This document shows positions 22,100-32,339 of a stretch of 64,000 bases of DNA, piece after piece. Position 1 is the first letter of the stretch, and each line of letters starts with the position of its first letter. The DNA comes from Termitomyces sp. T153. Its lineage: Eukaryota; Basidiomycota; Agaricomycetes; Agaricales; Lyophyllaceae. The stretch spans positions 1,178,001 to 1,242,000 of the forward strand of contig JACKQL020000007.1 in NCBI GenBank assembly GCA_018296165.2, given 5' to 3'. The position numbers and the translations under genes are program-made. The notes under the pieces are model-generated. The model was given only the letters and a program-made list of their open reading frames with translations. It searched no databases and was not told the DNA's origin.

Positions 22100-25000
22100 T
22101 CCATCAATTGTCCAGATAGCACGTCCCATCACCTGTTGTTTAGGACAACTGTGGATAAAGTGTCCCTGCTCACCACATAGAATGCATGCACCCTCTTTTC
22201 ATCATTTCTCCTGTGTCTTCTCTGGTACATCAATCCACAGCCTATCCCAAATCTTGTTCATGCACAGGGCTCCTTGATCATTGGTGGAGTCCAAAATGTC
22301 ATTGTGGTCATTGGGGTCAGCATCTAGGGGCTCTGGAGTTTTATGGAGGTCATGGCATTGAGCTGGGCAGGTGGGTGTTGTCCCAGGAGTCGATTGGCAT
22401 TGGAGGTTCCTCAGCCTGGAGGGAAATGGGGTGTGGGATTGGCAGAGTTGGCAGGGATCAAGGATCAAATGCCGTTGGCTGCTCCGGCCTGCCAGTTGGT
22501 GTTGCCAGAGGTGTTCTAAGAGGTCCAGGGTGCCATGTTTTTGCTGTGATCTTCCCAGTAACGTTGGTCAACCTGGGTAACGAGCACCTTGTATCCATCA
22601 TAGGTGGTTTGCTTGGGTGTGAGGCAGAGGACATCCTTGATCTGTTGAGGCAGGGTGCGATGGAGGGCAAAGTGGAGGGCATTGTAATTCCACCTGGTCT
22701 TGTAAGCTTCCCTTTTGAATTGTACAATGAAGGTTGTGAAACATTTGTTGTTGTGCATTTAGAGGTTGAATAGATTCTCCTCCGCTTCTGCTACAGTATC
22801 AAAGACACGAAACTTACTCAAGAATTCCTGGGTGAAAGCAAGCCAATTGGAGAGTATGGGGTTGTTGGGATCAAACTGGAGTAGCACAGTATAATGATCA
22901 AAGGTGATACCTGTCACGACCCGTCCCCTGGACCCCCGCACATCGTCCAGCAACCCTCCAATTCTCCAAAAACCCCCCGGCGCTCCGCCAAACTGCTGCC
23001 CATGTCCCGCACCTATTTCAGCTAACTCTGACACCTCCCTGGCTAACTCTGACGGCCCTCTGGCCAACTTCAACGCCTTCCCCGCAGCCACTGACACTTA
23101 CTCTAGATCTCCCAAACCCCGAGAACCACCCCTGCTGTTCCCAATCTTTGCCACCCATCATCAACTCAACACCCTGGTTTCTCCAACCCATTCCGGAGTA
23201 TCACGACAACCTTGGGGCGACCCGCATTCCCAAATGATCCCATCAACATATCAGCGTGGCCCGACCCTTGATTGCAACCAACACCAGCCCACTCCGTCGA
23301 GCTCCGCCAAGCCCCGCCGCCGCAGCCAACATACCCCGAAGTTCTCCGGTAGTCAGTATATAAGCCGTCAAGTAGCTCTTCGTACTCTAGTCTTGATATT
23401 GCTTAATGTTACCTATGGTCTGATTGTTTCCTTCTCATGTTTTGTGTTTTGTGTTTTGTGTTTTGTGTCTCGTTCTCCTTACTCTCAGTCTCCTGGTCTT
23501 ATCTCAGTCTCCCGGTCTTATCTCAGTCTCCCGGTCTTATCTTGTCTCCATTTTGTTATTGTTCTTGTTATTGTTTTGTATCTCCACTCAAATCTACTCT
23601 TGTTCCATATCGACTCCATTCCATTTCATCTGACGCTGTCTCGGTGACTCTGTCCGGCCATTGTGCCCAAGTCCTCATCAACCTAAACGACCTCACAAAC
23701 TCCGTGATTACAATCACAAACCCTGACACTCTTTCACCAGGTCCAAACCTTGCTCTTTGCTTGGTCCCAGACTCCATCAACTCCAATTGATCTCCCATCA
23801 AACCCCGGCTCCGCCCCCATTGATCACACAGCTGCCCACTCCTTCGCTTCCGCGAATCTCCCATATGGTTTTCTGCCTGAACCCCGCCAAGACCGTCCTG
23901 TTTCCCTGCAATCCGACTTCTCTGGACCTCCCCAGATCTGTCCGGATCACATCCCACCGACTATCTGCACAAGCCATCAGTGCCCAGAATGTTTTCGAGT
24001 GTTCAGTTACCAGTGCAAGGGGATCATGCCTGCCTAGTAAGGACTTGCCCAGTGCAGCTGAGCCCCCGAGGTCAGCGGAACCTGACAATACCCTGCAAAT
24101 ACAACATAGCAAATGCTACTCATAAGCTCTCAAGTTGGAAAGTAATGGGCTTAGCTTGGAACATTGTTAGACACTGGGTCAAGAAGATGCGCCACTTCTG
24201 GGGGTTGCAGCCAGTGAAGGGTTCGGGCCTTTGAATGTTGAGTTTGCCTTCTCAAGCAAGTGCATTGCGAGTGTCATCCTGTGGGTTTTGAGTTTGGGGT
24301 GGAGGTCTAGCATTGTAGTAGTAGTAATAATTGTTTCTGTTTCCATGCTGGGGAAAGTTGTTCATGGCCAGGCCCCATCCTCCAGGGGGTCCACTGTTGG
24401 GTGGTCCTCTGCTAGGGAGTTGACCTGCGTTGCTCAGGGGAGGCCCTGGGGCCTATCAAGGGGGAGGAGGTCCTCTGGAGGTGGGGGGTCCAAAGTAATT
24501 TGTGTTAGCAGGAGGGTTAGGCAACAGGATGGGTGGAAAATGAGGGGGGTTGGTGGGAAAGGGCAGTCAGAGTGCTCTGGGGCCCATGGGCTGTTGCAGG
24601 GGAACTGGGACATTGGGATGGGGTGGAGGGGTGTTGACACAGGGAGCGCAGAGATCAAAGTGGAGGGGTTAGTCTCATAGAGGGCCATTGCATGGGGTGG
24701 GCTTGTCAGCAGGGTTTTCAGGCTCATCGATGTAGGAAAGGGTCTGGTTGTTGTCAATGTGTGGGAGTGGCTGTTGTGCATGGGGTTTGGTGGCATCAGG
24801 CTGATCCCAGGTACAAAAGGTGCTGGGGATGGAGTTGGCCTGGGGGCAAGCTGAAAGGGCCAGGATGTGAGCAGTGGGTTGGTCAAATAATCCCCTCACA
24901 GGGTTGAGGTTCCTTAAGATGTTGGAGGCCACATTGAGCTCTTCCTGCTGGTGGGGAATGGGAGGCGGAGCTTTGCTTTGTATCCTGATGAGTTCCTCAC

Positions 25001-25733
25001 ATTGTACATGGAGGGAGCGGGAGGGGTCCAGAGGATCCTCGAATGGGCAGGGGTTGGGACTAGTGTAGATCTCCTTAATCAGGGCACAGAGCTCATTCCA
25101 GAGGTTGACATTGATGCCCAAGGTGCCTTGTGTAGCTTTTGGGAGATTTCCTTGCAGGTAGCATTTGTGGAAGTTGAGAAGTCAATTTGCCCAAACTTCC
25201 AGAGTTGTGGGGGTGTCGGAGTAGCCTAGATTGACGAGGAGGGTGCAGGCATGTCTTGCAAATTCTGCAGTAGAGAGACGGAGGAAATGGAGGACTTTGT
25301 CATGCTGTTGGACATAGGCTTTGACCCTTTGCTGTTTGGAGGAAGGGGGAAGTTGAGCAGGGAATAGCAGATGAGGGGGAGAATAATTATCTGGGTGTTC
25401 TGGAGGAGCTGCAGTGGGGACTGGGTACACATAATAGTGGGTGGGGGGAAGGTAGGTAGGGTTAGGGGATGCTGTGAGGTATCCTCTAGGGTACATGCAG
25501 GGATTGTTGCCATTGGCAGAGAATGCTGAGGGGCAGCACTAGCCCAGAGGGATTCCCTGGCTGATGGAGGGTGCACAGAATGCCTGGTTGGAATCAGGAG
25601 TCCAGTGGCGGGGAACATACTAATCTGCAAGGGGGCTTGAGTAGAATGAGGCATAAGGGTTTTCAGAAACTGGCTGACTATAGACATCAGTTAGGTAGCT
25701 GGCAGGGTTGTACACAGGGTTATACGCAGACAT
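22100..25733 (-). pseudogene. Element A gag with CCHC zinc knuckle
   Basis: Gag starts at ATG 25733 (MSAYNPVYNP), 32 nt inside the 5' LTR. The start is supported by the parallel MSTYNPAF start in element B. It has a Tyr/Pro-rich N-terminal third (RGYLTASPNPTYLPPTHYYV). The conserved retrotransposon gag domain follows (WLAFTQEFLSKFRVFDTVAE, then YNALHFALHRTLPQQIKDVL), and finally a C-x2-C-x4-H-x4-C knuckle (CILCGEQGHFIHSC, about 22186-22147) that would bind RNA. The frame is interrupted by stops and by the solo LTR at 22912-24087. Gag normally forms the virus-like particle in the cytoplasm. Confidence 0.75.
22912..24087 (+). mobile_element. Young solo LTR nested in element A gag
   Basis: 1176 bp with TGTCACGACC...GAACCTGACA ends and an exact 5-bp duplication atacc (22907-22911 and 24088-24092). 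Same family as A but CpG-rich. Almost identical to the solo LTR at 38715-39889. Contains a TATA box (agtatataag, about 23355), the AGTCTTGATATT self-priming segment (23389-23400), a run of tgttttgtgttttgtg, and three copies of a 19-bp ctcagtctcccggtcttat-type unit (about 23486-23540). Orientation is opposite to A. The open frames inside it are non-genic. Confidence 0.95.
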
Positions 25734-25751
25734 CAAGAAGGGGTAAGGGGG

Positions 25752-25763
25752 AGTCTTGATATT
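25752..25763 (-). other. Element A primer-binding site, self-priming type
   Basis: The minus-strand 12-mer AATATCAAGACT begins one base from the 5' LTR end. It is not an evident tRNA 3' end. It is exactly complementary to AGTCTTGATATT inside the LTR (26309-26320 on the opposite strand), which lies about 30 nt downstream of the TATA box and should be the 5' end of the transcript. This is the arrangement known from Tf1 self-primed elements. Confidence 0.75.
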
Positions 25764-25764
25764 A

Positions 25765-26786
25765 TGTCAGGTTCCGCTGACAATGAGGGCTCAGCTACAC
25801 TGGCAAATCCTTACTAGACACAATGTCCTGCGCTTATAACTTAGTGTTCCAGGGTTGGTGCAGAGTGAAGGGAATTGCAAAGGGAAGTGAGGGGGAGTGG
25901 TCCGAGCAAGTCCAGAGTAGTCTGGAGAAGTCTAAGACCAAGTATATTAGACATTAAATCTGAGCAGGTGTTAGGAACAAGTTTGTGGGCTCACAGATAG
26001 ACTGTGGGGTAAGCAGAGGCTTGGCAAATGATGGGAGTGGGGCCAGAGTTTGATGGGGGATCACTAAGACTTGATGGATTCCAGAGCCAAGCAGAGAGTG
26101 AGGTCCAAGAATGTTTGGGGATCATAGCATGTGCACAGGGTTCGTACTGTTGTTGGAGATGAAAGGAACTTGGAGAAACAAAGAAAATCTGTACAGTCAA
26201 GATGAGACAGAGACAAGGCAAGATGAGACAGAGAACAGAGATAGATTTGAGACTAAAAATAGAGATAGAGGCAAAACAAAACACAAGACACAAGAAACCA
26301 GTAAATGCAATATCAAGACTAAAGTACCAGGAGTTACTCTACAACTTATATACCAACTACTGGGTGGCTCCAGAGGACAGAGGGTATGGTGGCAGGGCTT
26401 GACAGAGCTGCGCAGAGTCAATGGGTGTCAGGTGTGATTGTGGGGCAGGCCACAGTGACATTCTGATGGGATCAGCTAGAAAGTGGGCTGCTCCAGAGTC
26501 ATCGGGGTGCTCCAGAGCAGGTTGGGGAAATTAGGGTGGGGGGTTGGGGGTGTGTGACGTGGTTGGGAATGGTGGGAGAAGTCTTGGGAGCTCAGAGGAA
26601 GTCAGGGGATGCGTCAACAGCTATGGAGAAGGCACCGGAGTTGATCAGAGGGTTGTCAGGGTTTGCTGAAGAAGTGTCAGAGTTACCTGGAGTGGGCGTG
26701 GAGGGTGGACGAGGGTTGGGGGAGTTTGGCAGGGTGTTGGGGAGGACTGGAAACGATGTTGGGGGTCTAGGGAGCAGGTCGTGACA
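25765..26786 (-). repeat. Element A 5' LTR (1022 bp)
   Basis: Ends are tgtcaggttccgctga and gcaggtcgtgaca. On the minus strand it contains ggtatataagttg (26354-26342) as TATA box and the predicted transcript start AGTCTTGATATT about 30 nt downstream. The terminal gtcaggttccgctgac is a short palindrome with a 6-nt loop. Confidence 0.9.
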
Positions 26787-27640
26787 CAGCCCATGCTGAG
26801 TCCATTCTGGCTCTCAAGAGGGTAACTTTCCAGCTCAAATCCATCACCTCCTCTCTTGGCAATGTCCATTCAAAGCTCTTGGCTCTTCCCTCACCTATTC
26901 ACCAGCACTCTGAGGCACCCAAGCCCTTCAGAGCTAACATTGTGGGGTCTAAACCCCTTACAATCCCCAACAAGTACAACTCTAAGGCCCCAACTCAGTA
27001 CATAAAAATGCAACAATGCCTGCTCCACAATACAAAGACAGTCCTAGTCACAATCAACATTGCTAGTGCAGATGGACCAGATGACTACACTTCAACAGCA
27101 AACTTTGAGCTTTGCAGTTGCATCAACAAGCTGCTTGTCAAGATACATGAATCAGAAGCTGACCTTGCAGCCATTGATGGAGTCTTTCCCACACCTCCCA
27201 AAACCCTTGTTTAAGGCATCACCTGGCTCAGGCAAGGTGCCTATCTACAGGAGCTTGATACATCAGAAGCTGCAGAATGCTTTTGCAGATATGCTCATGA
27301 CTCTGTTTATGAGTTGAGCCAAAACCTGCCTGGGTGACTTGGCAAAGGTTGTCAACAAGGCATACACCTTTATTGTATGGTTTGCTCCTTGTGGAGGGAT
27401 TTTTGACCCATCCAGGACCAAGGACATCAAAGCATTTGAAGGTGAAAATGGTCTCCTTCCCAGCAGTATCACATTGGCCCCATGGCTGTAGAGGGTTAAC
27501 CACCATTACTCAAAGCAAATGGTGGCCTCCCTCAAGGTGATCTGCAACTTGGTGCACATGGCCAACTGCCTTCTATGTGACCATGTCTTTGTCACAGGCC
27601 ATCATATGATGGTCTGTAATAACATTTGCAAACCCCTCTG
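26787..27640 (+). pseudogene. LINE ORF1-like gene, 3' part, beyond element A
   Basis: The frame continues from 14552 as HAESILALKRVTFQLKSITS and runs open to the stop at 27212-27214 (PTPPKTLV). A shifted frame then carries on with LRQGAYLQELDTSEAAECF, similar to the fungal LINE ORF1 pattern of an hnRNP-like region. A cysteine-rich stretch follows near 27550-27640 (CNLVHMANCLLCDHVF). It is broken by stops. Family assignment is by resemblance only. Confidence 0.45.
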
Positions 27641-27659
27641 CTACAATGAAATATACACA

Positions 27660-29202
27660 TATTCATGTGAACTATAGAAATGCTAGATGCTAGGTGGACT
27701 GCAAGCAGTTATTCCATTACTGCCCTTAGACAATTGTGCATTGTCTGGCAATGATATTCATGGGCTTCCTCTACTTCTGGAGTAGCAAATCATCCACAAT
27801 GTTGCAGCAGCATTGAAAGCTGCCATAGCTGTCTTTCAGGGAGGACTGTAGTCCTCCTCCTACCAGCTCTACAACTCACATCATCCACATTGCCCAATGA
27901 ACCATTATCTAGCCCATTTAGATCTGGAGGGCCTCCTCCTTGAGGCAGTGATAGCCCATGACCAGGAAAAGGCAGTCCTCTTCCTGGTCCTCCACCACCA
28001 CCTCCTGGACTCTGTGGTTCACAATGTAGCATCAATGGTGGAGTGGACATAGGTTCACTACCAGGTGATCCCTGCCTCAGTTCTCCCCCACCCCATGCTT
28101 GATTGCCAGACCAACTCAGAGGAACATTCCCTCACTGGTCAGCCAGATGTTGATGTGCCATGGGGCTATTGCTAGTCCCAACATGCTTGTCTACCAAAGG
28201 AGAGTGAGAATCTTGCTCTTCTCTCTTAATTGGCTGAGTCCATTCCATTGGAACATACCCTTCAGGCCATATATCATAGGCAGTATTCCTCTGAAACACC
28301 ACTCCCTGATAATTCATGTAGGACTGTCCAAAGTCCTCCATGTCACTGTTGCAGAACCACTGCAAAGCAATTCTGTCTTCTCAGGTCAGCACCCTACATG
28401 TAGACCCAGTAGGTCTATGTTGCATTACAGGTTGCTCAACTGAAATTACTGACCCAGCTTCTGTGGCGGCTGTGTCTGGGGTTACAACTATACCTAACAT
28501 AGCCCATCTTTGACAGTCTACTGCAGCCTATCTTGCTATGTAGTCATGCAGCATTTCTCCAGGCTGTTGTGGGTATTTCTCCAGGCTGTTGTGGGTATTT
28601 CTCCAGGCTGTTGTGGGTATTTCTCCAGGCTGTTGTGGGTATTTCTCCAAGCTGTTGTGGCACCTGCAGTAGATTCAACACTTTGTTGACCAGAGACAAT
28701 GGAGGTAAACAATCTCCACTTACAAATGGAGAAGGTATTGCAGACAATGCCTGTTATCCCCATACCTTCTTCTGCTGGAGGTAGTCTGTTACCTCCTGTG
28801 CTAAGAAAATCATATAAAGTTCTATGAACTTCACCATGTTAATTTGGATGATCCCCTCATCCAGCAACCACTGAATTGCTATATGCTTAGCTACTCTTGC
28901 AGCTGAGCATTGCTGAGTTGAAGTCTTAGGGACCTCAACTTGATTCTGCCAGAATACTAATACCTTCTGCAGAGAATATTGTCTAGATTTGCTTCACCAT
29001 CCATATCTGAGGTGTCTACAACATTCTCTGGAATTGTTTTGATGAATGCTAAAAGTCCTGCTATGCATAAGCCCAGCATAGCTCCAGCTTGCAATTGAAC
29101 AGAGCCACAGGCCCTGTGAGGATCATCTTCCTCACTCCTCAGTGGTGTAATCACCATTGAAGAGTCAAGATGGCTTCCTGCAGCCTCTGGAAAGGATCTC
29201 AG
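27660..29202. other. Unclassified decayed repeat DNA
   Basis: About 1.5 kb of CpG-free, stop-rich sequence lies between the LINE remnant and the element C LTR. Minus-strand frames at 28365-28132 and 29208-28957 are open for 77-83 codons but match nothing I recognise. A 22-bp minisatellite lies inside (listed separately). It may be the remainder of the LINE or another element. Confidence 0.3.
28552..28661. repeat. Minisatellite, 22-bp unit, five copies
   Basis: The unit atttctccaggctgttgtgggt is repeated five times. The last copy has an a for g and then diverges. The array is open in both strands because the unit lacks stops in the frames used, so open frames across it are not evidence for a gene. 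Confidence 0.9.
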
Positions 29203-30332
29203 TGTCATGTTCTGCTGACCACAGGGGCTCAGCTTAACTGGGTAAGTCCTTACTAGGCTGATGCAATGTCCTGCACTGATAACCTAGTGCTTTGGAGAGA
29301 TCCAGACTTCAGATACTTGTGAGGGTAAGTCAAAGGGAGTGGTCTGAGCAAGTCTGAAGTGGTTCAGGAAAGTCTAAGACAAGGTATGAGGAAGGGTCAG
29401 GCTTGAGGAAGTTCCAGGTACAAGTCTGGGGTGAGTATTGATGATGTGGGACAAATGGAGGCTATGTGAGTGATGGGAGTGGGCCAGAGTTTGATGGGAA
29501 ATCAATGGATGTTGATGGGTTTCAGAGCTGAGCAAATAGTGAGGTCCAGAGTTGATTTATGAACGTTTGAGATTTGTAATTGTAAGTGTGGAGTTTGCAA
29601 TGGCATTAGAGTTGAAAGGACTTAGACACAATAAAGCAAATAAAGTTGCACAAGATGAGATGAAGTTTGAGGCAAGATTGAGATGAGAATGGAAATAGAT
29701 TCAAGCAGATATACAAAATGATAATGAGACAATAATGGAGATAGAGATGAGATAAGACTGAGAGACTGGGAAAGGAAACATAACAAGAGACATGAAAAGA
29801 GATGAACAGACAATCAGAAACACATCAGGTAAAGCAATATCAAGACTAGAGTACAGGATACTACTCTACAACTTATATACTAACTACTGGGCAGCTCTGG
29901 GAGTAGCAGGTCTAGTGATGGGGCTTGTTGGAGCCATGCAGAGTTGACAGGTGTCAGTTGTGATCAGAGAGCAGGCTGCAGTGATATACTGATGGGATCA
30001 GACAGGAACACAGGCTGCCCTAGAGTTGTTGTGATGCTCTGGAGCTGGTTGGATAAACTAGGGTGACAGACCAGTGATGTGTGCTGGTGTCAGGAACAGT
30101 GGAGGAGAGTTCCAGGAGCTCAGGAGAGGCAGGGGAAGCATCAAAGGCTGTGGAGAATACATCAGAGTTAGCCAGGAGGCCATCAGAGTTTGCCAAAAAA
30201 AGCATTGGAGCTACCCAGAGTGGGTACTGTGGGTAAACAAGGGTCAGGGGAGTTTGAGGGGCATCAGGGGGAAATCTAGGGAAGCAAGGTGGCTGGGAAC
30301 AAGGTCCAGGGTTCTGGGAGCAGGTTGTGACA
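29203..30332 (-). repeat. Element C 3' LTR (1130 bp)
   Basis: Starts tgtcatgttctgctgacc and ends gcaggttgtgaca, the same family as the A LTRs with heavy CpG loss. Contains the TATA segment (acttatatact) and aatatcaagact in the expected places. The following tcattccctctttagc corresponds to the polypurine tract seen at A (minus strand). No matching 5' LTR of C is present. Confidence 0.85.
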
Positions 30333-30547
30333 TCATTCCCTCTTTAGCGTTGAGATCCTTGAAATGCAGAGCATGAGTTGGGGATTGGCAGGTGTGTGGG
30401 AATTGAAGCCAAGTAATATTGATCAAACTGCAGTGAGCAGTGGCAGCATGGGAGACAAAGTCAAAGCATGGCTGCTATTTGTTAAGGGGCTCTTTCCAAT
30501 TAATTAAAAGGGTCAGACATACTCCAATGCTTCCCTATATTTTTCCA

Positions 30548-32115
30548 ATGTCTTTCTCAGCATCTGCATTAGCATCTCTATCAGCTGCATCCCCAACCCC
30601 TCTGCCTTCCAATGAGAACTGTATCAACATGTGAGTGGAGTATGAGAGCTGCCATGGAAAGTACAATTGTCAATGAGACTGTTGGTGAGTGGGCACAATG
30701 CTCTGGAAGTGTGAGTGTGAATGTGAGTGTGAGACTTCTATGTTCTGAGCTGAACTGATTGAAGTTGATAGGAGTGTCTTTAGCTGCAGGGGGTTCCTTT
30801 AAGAGTTCTCTCCAGGTCCAGAGGTTGGGGCAGCCTTGGTCTCCAGCCTGTCCTTCAAGACCCAGCTTGGTGCCAGGTGTCATTCTTGTTGTCCTGGAGG
30901 GCCAGAGAGTGCCACAGGCCCAAGTGATGCCAGAGTTGTTCACAGAGGCAGTGGAGCATGCATAGAGTCCTCCAACTCTGGAGTGGTGTTGCAACAAAGC
31001 TCTGAAGTATGAGAGGTGTTCTATTTTGCTGGAGTGGTGTGTGGCCTGTATCACCACAGAGCAGGGATGGGAGCTAGAGTGGGTGAGGGGGCAATTGGGT
31101 GACAGCCAGAAGGCCAGGGTGTTGGGCCAGAAGTCTAGTTTGGAGATTAAGGGAAGTGCAAAACAACTGGCAAGGAAAGTGGGACTCTTGCAGGGTGGGC
31201 AGAGGGAGAGGCTTCTAGTGTCATGCAATAAGGAGAAGTGGAGGGCCTCTCCACTGCTAGAGGTGGGGCCTAGCAAGTGGTCATGGGATTGGAAGTTGAT
31301 GGCAGGCCCCTCTAGGCCCCACATGTACTCCTCTGGCTCAGGAGCACTGATGAGGTGTCCATCAAGCTCTCCTGAGCCCACACCTTTGATTGCCAAGATG
31401 TTCCTCCATTGCTAGGTAGAAGGGCTGTTGAGGACACTGACAGTGCAAGAAGAGAAGCTCTAAAGGGCAGGGGAGGATTAGGATACAGTGCAAAGGGAGA
31501 GGGATGTAGTGCAAAGGGAGAAGGATGTGTTGCAGCAGGATTGTAACATAGTGGTGCAAACACTTATGGCAAGGGTGTTGGAGGTGTGGAGTTTGCAAGA
31601 ATGTCTAACACAGTTGAAGATGCAGTTCATGGAGGAGGCAGAGGAACAGCAGGGTCTGTTGGAAGGGGGTTTATTGCAAGTGGAGGCAGAGTCTGGAAGG
31701 TGGCAGGAGGAGTGGCTGGTAAGCAAGGCAGCCTTGGAGTGTGCAGGGGTCTTGCATAAGTGTCTTCTCCTTCTCTTCAACTTGCTAACAAGTTTGAGGC
31801 AGATTGGGTTTGAGAGCACTGGGTCTTCATGGATGGAGCCTCTGCTGTGTTTGCATCAACCTAGAATGGGTTGGCACAAATGCCTGGGGACTATCCTCCA
31901 GAGCTGTATCAGGAAGTGGTGAGGATGGAGTGGCTGCTGGTAGGGCACCGGCAGTGCAATCTAGTAGCCCTGAGATTGTGATGGGAGGTGGTGGTAGACA
32001 TAGGGGAGGAACTACCTTGGCTTGCAGAGGTGTTGGCCATAGTGAGGGCACAGATAGAGGTGGATCTGGAAATTGAGGAGATGGGGAGGGGGGCTCTAAA
32101 GGGGGGAGGGAGTGA
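30548..32115 (+). pseudogene. Antisense accessory gene of element C (zinc cluster deleted)
   Basis: Homologous in position and content to the plus-strand gene of A: ATG 216 bp inside the LTR (MSFSASALASLSAASPTPLP) and stop at 32113-32115. A deletion near 30960-31015 removes the first intron region and most of the cysteine motif, leaving only RCSISLEWCVACITTEQGWE. The coiled-coil-like part is well kept (MQRERDVVQREKDVLQQDCN; QLKMQFMEEAEEQQGLLEGG), and the second intron region near 31760-31805 keeps a gctaac and an AG. Clearly defective, but useful for showing which parts of the gene are constrained. Confidence 0.6.
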
Positions 32116-32339
32116 GGTGGTGGTCAGGCTCTGATTTTTTGCTGTCTTGTGCTTCCATCATTCTATTCTTGTACCATTTTGTACTTGTAATGTTCATCTT
32201 GAGTTTGAGTCCTGGTAGAAACTTCTGGTGGGAGTCATTAAGCTTTTAGATTATGTGAGGGAAGAAGAGAAGTAAAATATACAGGGAGTTCCTTGTAAGA
32301 GTTGAATCCCTAATGAGGCTAAAGGCAAAGGTTATGCCC

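Larger units (their letters stand above)
14553..26786 (-). mobile_element. Element A: full-length Ty3/gypsy chromovirus
   Basis: A 12,234-bp retrotransposon on the minus strand. Its 3' LTR is 14553-15589, its 5' LTR 25765-26786, and the flanking duplication is cagct/cagcc (14548-14552 and 26787-26791), one transition apart. Inside, in minus-strand order: primer-binding site, gag with a CCHC knuckle, two retropepsin-like domains, RT, RNase H, integrase, chromodomain. A separate plus-strand gene then converges on pol. A younger solo LTR (22912-24087) sits in gag; without it and its 5-bp duplication the element is about 11.05 kb, large for this superfamily. Many in-frame stops, mostly TGA, and CpG loss show it is dead. 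Confidence 0.9.

Noticed and set aside
22904..23647. Long ORF, repeated at 38677-39450 with almost the same protein
   Set aside because: Both lie inside solo LTRs and cross the TATA box and tandem repeats. The identity reflects the young LTR, not a conserved protein.
24231..24680. Plus-strand ORF of 149 codons in element A
   Set aside because: It is the complement of element A gag. The antisense accessory gene is confined to the segment between pol and the 3' LTR, where splice signals and cross-copy conservation support it.
28536..28763. ORFs on both strands with repeated peptide units
   Set aside because: They are produced by the 22-bp minisatellite and have no other support.
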